Positions 59,318-64,000 of a DNA stretch of 64,000 bases are shown here, one piece after another. The position numbers and the translations under genes were made by a program. The stretch lies in the NCBI GenBank assembly GCA_020740775.1, contig JAHEWK010000004.1:1178001-1242000 (forward strand), given 5' to 3'. Under the pieces are notes generated by a model that worked only from the letters and a program-made list of their open reading frames with translations, had not been told where the DNA came from and searched no databases. Origin of the DNA: Ilyonectria destructans (Eukaryota > Ascomycota > Sordariomycetes > Hypocreales > Nectriaceae). Position 1 is the first letter of the stretch. Every line of letters begins with the position of its first letter.

Positions 59318-62156
59318 GATGGGCAGCTCTCTCACATCCTCCGCAGAACGGGGCACAGGGGCGGAAATGCGTGCGACGGGGCAGCGACTATCAGCGAGAA
59401 CGGTGGTGATAGAGATGCGACGTGATGAGTGTGATGGAGATGCGGTGAGAGGCCGCGTGAAGCTCGGCTGGCTGGTGTAGTCGAAGGTGCGTTGCAAGGT
59501 AATGGGTTAAGCCAGGCTGGTTCGTTGGAGGTTGGAGAGCTGCAGCCCAGGAGAGGTGGTTAGGAGCCATGGGGCCTCTAACTTCCCACAGACAGTGGGC
59601 ACCTGCCCCGTAGTTTGGCCTTGATAAGTTTATGCACGCGGACCGGGGCGGGCTAGGTTCTCGGACAGGCTGTGCAGTGGCGTCAGAGCATTATTATAGG
59701 GCGCTCAACCTCAAGAGTCCTGTGTCACAGGCGGTTGCACGCTATAATGAAGTGCATTGCATTCGCACACACGAGCATTGTCATTCGCACGCAGGTGCAA
59801 GCTTTCTCACCAAAGCCTTATCTGGAGAAATGTACATACTATCCTCACGGTAAGTTGCGAGACACAATGCTTGCCTTTCTTATTTATAACCTAATAAGCA
59901 AGATAAATTACTGTTAGTATAAGGGATAAATATTGAAATTAATCTTCTGGAAATTTTAATTCCCCAGCTGCTATATTATGATAATAGATAATTATCAGTA
60001 GGGTTGAGGATGTAGTTATGTGTGCAAATAGCAACAGCTGTACGTGCGAATAACAATACTCATAGTCTGATAACTGGAGGGCTGGCCACTAGTTGGTTTA
60101 TGACGTCGGCAGACTGTCGCGTGCTGTATCCTACATCCGGCCTGTGGAACAAGCGACTCCCACCAGCATCTTGATTTCTCGTCAGCATCAAATTCGTTGA
60201 ATGTGACACCTGTCCCAGCACAAGGCTCTGGTTGCTATCAGAATTCTAGACCTCTGCCCCTGACTCTCGTGCCCCAGATGAAGCAAGTCGCGGCAATGGC
60301 GGGCGATCTAGATCTCGACCAGCCGTTTCCGGTGTCCGACTCGTGCGTGGTACGTGATACTACCACCAAAAACAAGACACAATGCTGCTCCCTGCTCCAC
60401 CAGTCTACAACAATCAAAAAATCTTGGAAGCCGAAGCCGAACGCATGCGTCTGCGCTCACGCCGATCCTACCCTATCGCCTTCCGGACCCCTCATCTCGC
60501 CCTGTCTCTGTGCACACTGCAGCCCCCCGTAAGACTTGGGATGATGTCCCTGATCCTGGGTCGGCCTAAGACGTTACTAGGCGCACCTCCATGCGCCATG
60601 TGATAGAACCGGCCAGCCCCATCCGTCTCACGCGGGCCCTAGGTGAGCCTCATCAGTCACGACCGCGCACTGCCGGTGAGGGTGTGACACCACCACACGG
60701 CGCCAGTCATTGAGGGGTTCGGAGGCCTGCAGCGCCCACCTGGTGTATGCCTCGTCCGCTTACTCTTTTCTTCTGCTCAGACCGAGGTGCTTGTTAAAAT
60801 AGGCGGATGGGCCGTGTTAGTTCGCCTGGGAAGAAATCCCTGCAGCCTTTAGAAACAAGTCATATTCATCCGCCGCACACAGGCCGAATGGTAGGATCTC
60901 ACAAGTTCAATCGTTTCGATTTGATATGGGTTACATTTATCCCCATCTGCAGCCGACAGCTCAGAGCAGCTAACCCATTTCTACACACAGAACCTAGCCA
61001 GCGCCTCCCCCTTGAAGTCCACCATGTATCATGATCCTTACGCCATGAACGCCCGCATCCCATCGGGTTCCCCCATCTCTGTCCCGGCGTACCGGCTCTA
61101 TCATCCCCCGCCCGGGATATGCAAGGTCGGAAATAGGGGATGGGGATTATCTGACATGTTCACTTACACACAGACCTGTAATCCATGCTGCGAAATGACA
61201 GAAATCTGGGCCACCATGAGTCAGGTAGGCTTCCTTCCTCCCTGCGAGTTGCTGCCCTTCCCTTTGCCCTTCATGTCGGAGGTGCTCGTTGTTCCCTGGT
61301 TCGTTTGAGCAGCAATGGCCGCTCGCCTCGTAAAGTCGTCCTAGATCCCGCTTCAGTCTCTTGTGTTCCAGTCTCAAGCCTGCTGTCGACATCCTACCTT
61401 AGCTCCTCTAGCCTTGCGGATTCTGGCCGCTGCCACGTCGTCCATTTTGCCTGCTGTCATGTCGATATGCAAGAGGTCACGTCGAGTTGTTCCTCAAGAT
61501 ATGATGTGAGAGTTATGTTTGAAATTTCTTTAGGTGTCGGTCCCATTCAAAATTGAAGATGGCTGTCGGGACTGTACTCGATGCCCTCACCTTAAATACC
61601 TATTCCCCAGTTCATTTCCACCCCCTCAGCCTCACAGATTACACCCATGTCCACCCCACAATCAACCTCTCCTCTGGGATTCTGGGTTCCGGCTCGCGAC
61701 TTCCCGGGAGTGAGATAGAGCCCCCATTTAGCCAGGGTCTGAGCCACGCTTCCCGAGCAAGCGGGTCACTGATCCTCCTGCACCAGGCCCTTGCCTGTCG
61801 CAAATCGGCAATTGCAGACTTCAGCAGTGCCGGAACTGAAGCCAAAGCTGAGAATTGAGATCGACATAGCTGTGCAGCACATATAAATGGCTCCCGGGGT
61901 TCGGAGGAAATCGGCGTCTTGGTGAGAGTGTGTCCATGCCGAAATCACCGCATTAGGGGAGAAAATGTGACACGTAGTTAGAGGTGAGCGGGCTTGTTCA
62001 GACATGGTGGAAATAACCTCGAATGCCGAAGGCTCCGGGGAGAGGAAATGAAATCCCACCCCCTGTGAACATTCTGAAATATGAGAAGGGGTATACTAGT
62101 GCAAGTTAAGCCCGTATATGTACAGAGCAGGCTCGCTTGCGTTCACAGTACCAGGC
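59318..62156. other. 2.8-kb interval upstream of VAC14, mostly noncoding
   Basis: It contains the VAC14 promoter on the left, an A/T-rich patch at 59870-59990, and the 3' side of the desaturase gene on the right. Only one weak coding signal, listed separately, was found. No tRNA or repeat of note. Confidence 0.5.
60278..61224 (+). other. possible spliced small gene, not recognised
   Basis: Two pieces look more like coding DNA than their surroundings. The frame 60278-60532 starts MKQVAAMAGDLDLDQPFPVSD and ends in a cysteine-containing CVCAHADP..CLCAHC segment. The second piece, 61024-61125, reads MYHDPYAMNARIPSGSPI and splices in frame through a 48-nt intron (61126-61173) to TCNPCCEMTEIWATMSQ, followed by a good donor (gtaggc) at 61225. 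I could not connect the two pieces or find the end, and no family is recognised. It may be a rapidly evolving small protein, a decayed gene, or chance. Treat as a candidate only. Confidence 0.2.
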
Positions 62157-63978
62157 TTAGTGGTGAATGTGATGACCAGAATAGTCACCGCTCTCGACGA
62201 TCGATTTCTGGCACTTGGCCAGAATCGCTGCTTGCCTTGACACCTCGGCCAGCCTTCCAATGACTTGCTTGTTGCCGTTGGCGAATCCGTACAGGGCGTA
62301 CGGGATGCCAACTTCGTTGCAGAACTCCTGAACGAGCTTCTGAGTCTTGCGCAGGTTGTGCCTGGGGACACGAGGGAACAGGTGGTGAATGACCTGGAAT
62401 TGGAGGCCACCATGGAAGAAGTCAAGCCATTCGGGGCAGTCAACATCCATGGTAGTCCGGAGCATCTTTTGGGCAAACGATTCTTGGGGCCCCAGATCGG
62501 CAGTGCTCATGGCAAAGTGAGACAGGACAATCTGGACGTGAAGCGGCGATGAGGTGATGTGGCTGACCATGATGAAAGTGAATCGAGACCATCCATCGGG
62601 AATCATCTTATAGACAACTCCGTACCCAAACCACGTCCAGAAGAAGATCTGGCCGATTATCTCCAGCCAACGATGCCATGCTGCGGGACCTTTGGTGGGA
62701 CCACGGCCGACGATAAGATAGTCCCAGGAGAGGACGTAGAGGTTGAAGCGTCCCAGAGCGAGGAAAGGGTAGTAGGTCCAGGTCTGGATACGGAGAAGGA
62801 CCTTAGCTACGGCATTGTATTCCATGACCCGTTCGTAATACGTTGATCGGAGATTGCCGAGGAGGCGATGAGAGACGGCAAACAAGGGCATGTGCTCGAT
62901 ATCAGGGTCGTGCTCGGGAGCATTTGTCACAATGTGGTGAACGTTGTGGTTCCGCTTCCACCAACCCATGGACAGACCACCGATAAAGTCGGCAATGATG
63001 ATGCCAATGACCGTATCAATATGGAAACTGTGAGTGATGCCCATGTGGCCAGCATCATGGGCGGCGAAGACGAGTTGGTGCCACATGGCGCCGAGGCAAA
63101 AGGCAGCGATAAAGTACTGCTTGAAATGAATGCCCACGAACATGCCAATGAAAAGCGAGACATATCGACAGCACTCCACGCCATACGCCCAGTAGTTGCA
63201 GTTGTACAGTCCCTCATCGTATATGCGCTGGTGAAGCTCACGGTACTTGACAACAATCTTGGCCTGGGTAACCTCGTCGGGGGCTGGGTATTTCTCGAGG
63301 TCGAGACTGATGTGTTCGAGGGTCACGGTATCCAGGTACGACATGCCGTCCATCTCATCGTGTACGGATGAAGCGGAAGAGACCGAACCAGCACCGGCAT
63401 TAGCCTTGTCCTCACCACCGGAGCGATGTCGAACGCCTTTTGCGTCATGGTCGTCAAAGATTGGAGAGGGCGTGCGTGAGGTCGCAGGGCTGGAGGAGGT
63501 ATCCTTGGAGCAATCGGCATCGTTTGAGGCGGCTCCGATCTCAGCGCGGGTGCGGTAGACGCCGCCTTGGATGGGCGGCGTGAAGTTGGTCCAGTGGCCT
63601 TCGATACGGCCGATTCGGTAACGCATCATCTGCTGTCTCGCCTCAAGGGAATGAAGACTAACACGGAAAAGAAAAAAAGGCAAGTCAGCATAGTGTCATC
63701 CCGTTGCAGAAATAGAAGATGGTGGCGCACGCATCAACTTCGTCCGAGGCGTCTTTCCCAACCATGTGTAACATTGCCTTGTCACCACCGGGATGGTACT
63801 TGAGCCAAGGGTCAACCCTGACGACCTGGCCGTGGAGGATGATAATGTTGCGGCCCTCGGCGATCATGGCCTCGATCTCATCGCGCGTCATTAGCGGGAG
63901 GGTCCTCGCCAGGCCTTTGCTGGCGTTGGCAGGTAGTGGGGGCAAGCCCGTGATGCGCTGAGGGGCAGTGTGAGACAT
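62157..63978 (-). CDS. sphingolipid delta-8 desaturase with N-terminal cytochrome b5
   Basis: Exons 63731-63978 and 62157-63657 give 582 residues. The b5 domain has the heme motif HPGG at 62-65, and its second heme ligand is probably H85, just after the intron. A Ser/Asp-rich insert of about 100 residues separates it from the membrane desaturase. The three histidine boxes are HDAGH (283-287), HNVHH (320-324) and QVIHH (504-508); glutamine as first residue of box three is the mark of front-end desaturases. Membrane helices flank the boxes (CLGAMWHQLVF, IFFWTWFGYGVVY). It introduces the delta-8 double bond into the long-chain base of fungal glucosylceramides in the ER. The tail HHIHH-like GHHIHH is unusual. 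Its promoter lies at the window edge. Confidence 0.95.
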
Positions 63979-64000
63979 GGCGACGGCAGAAGGAAAGCAG

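Overview
The window is nuclear DNA of a filamentous ascomycete (Pezizomycotina, probably a Sordariomycete). The evidence is short GT-AG introns of about 48-170 nt with CTAAC/CTGAC branch sites, single-copy fungal orthologues packed on both strands, and an AT-rich repeat block with the signature of repeat-induced point mutation (RIP). The class-level placement is inference. No bacterial, viral or CRISPR feature was seen.

Layout. Bases 1 to about 8440 are a block of almost pure A/T with no ORF of 60 codons. It still carries remnants of a minus-strand Ty3/gypsy element (reverse transcriptase, protease and Gag zinc knuckle, truncated by the window start) and three copies of a roughly 1-kb repeat, one of them inverted. 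At its edge lies a broken NAD(P)H oxidoreductase gene (8440-9102) with three in-frame stops. From 10.6 kb onward the sequence is ordinary gene-rich euchromatin. In order: complex I LYR subunit NDUFB9 (+), histone H2A (-) and H2B (+) as a divergent pair, G-patch/R3H factor SQS1 (-), autophagy protease ATG4 (+), DnaJ/zinc-finger JJJ1 (-), an SPX-RING protein (+), cystathionine gamma-synthase (-), a VOC-domain membrane-anchor protein (-), rRNA methyltransferase EMG1 (-), mitochondrial uS17m (+), an MIT-like/AAA ATPase (-), COG6 (-), ATG9 (+), mitoferrin (+), an ER DnaJ-TPR co-chaperone (-), augmin HAUS1 (+), VAC14 (-), and a cytochrome-b5/sphingolipid delta-8 desaturase (-). I joined exons by hand. 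Every proposed model keeps its reading frame through all splice sites.

Functional themes. Membrane traffic and autophagy are well represented: ATG4, ATG9, COG6, VAC14 and the AAA ATPase. COG6 and ATG9 are head-to-head across 810 bp, which is notable because the COG complex is known to act in Atg9 trafficking in yeast. Other pairs sharing an upstream region are H2A/H2B, SQS1/ATG4, JJJ1/SPX-RING, EMG1/MRPS17 and DnaJ-TPR/HAUS1. No secondary-metabolite cluster or defence island is visible. The least explained items are the VOC-membrane protein, which appears to lack the family's metal ligands, three long intervals without a gene (31.3-35.0, 46.9-50.0 and 59.3-62.2 kb), and a weak split coding signal near 60.3-61.2 kb.
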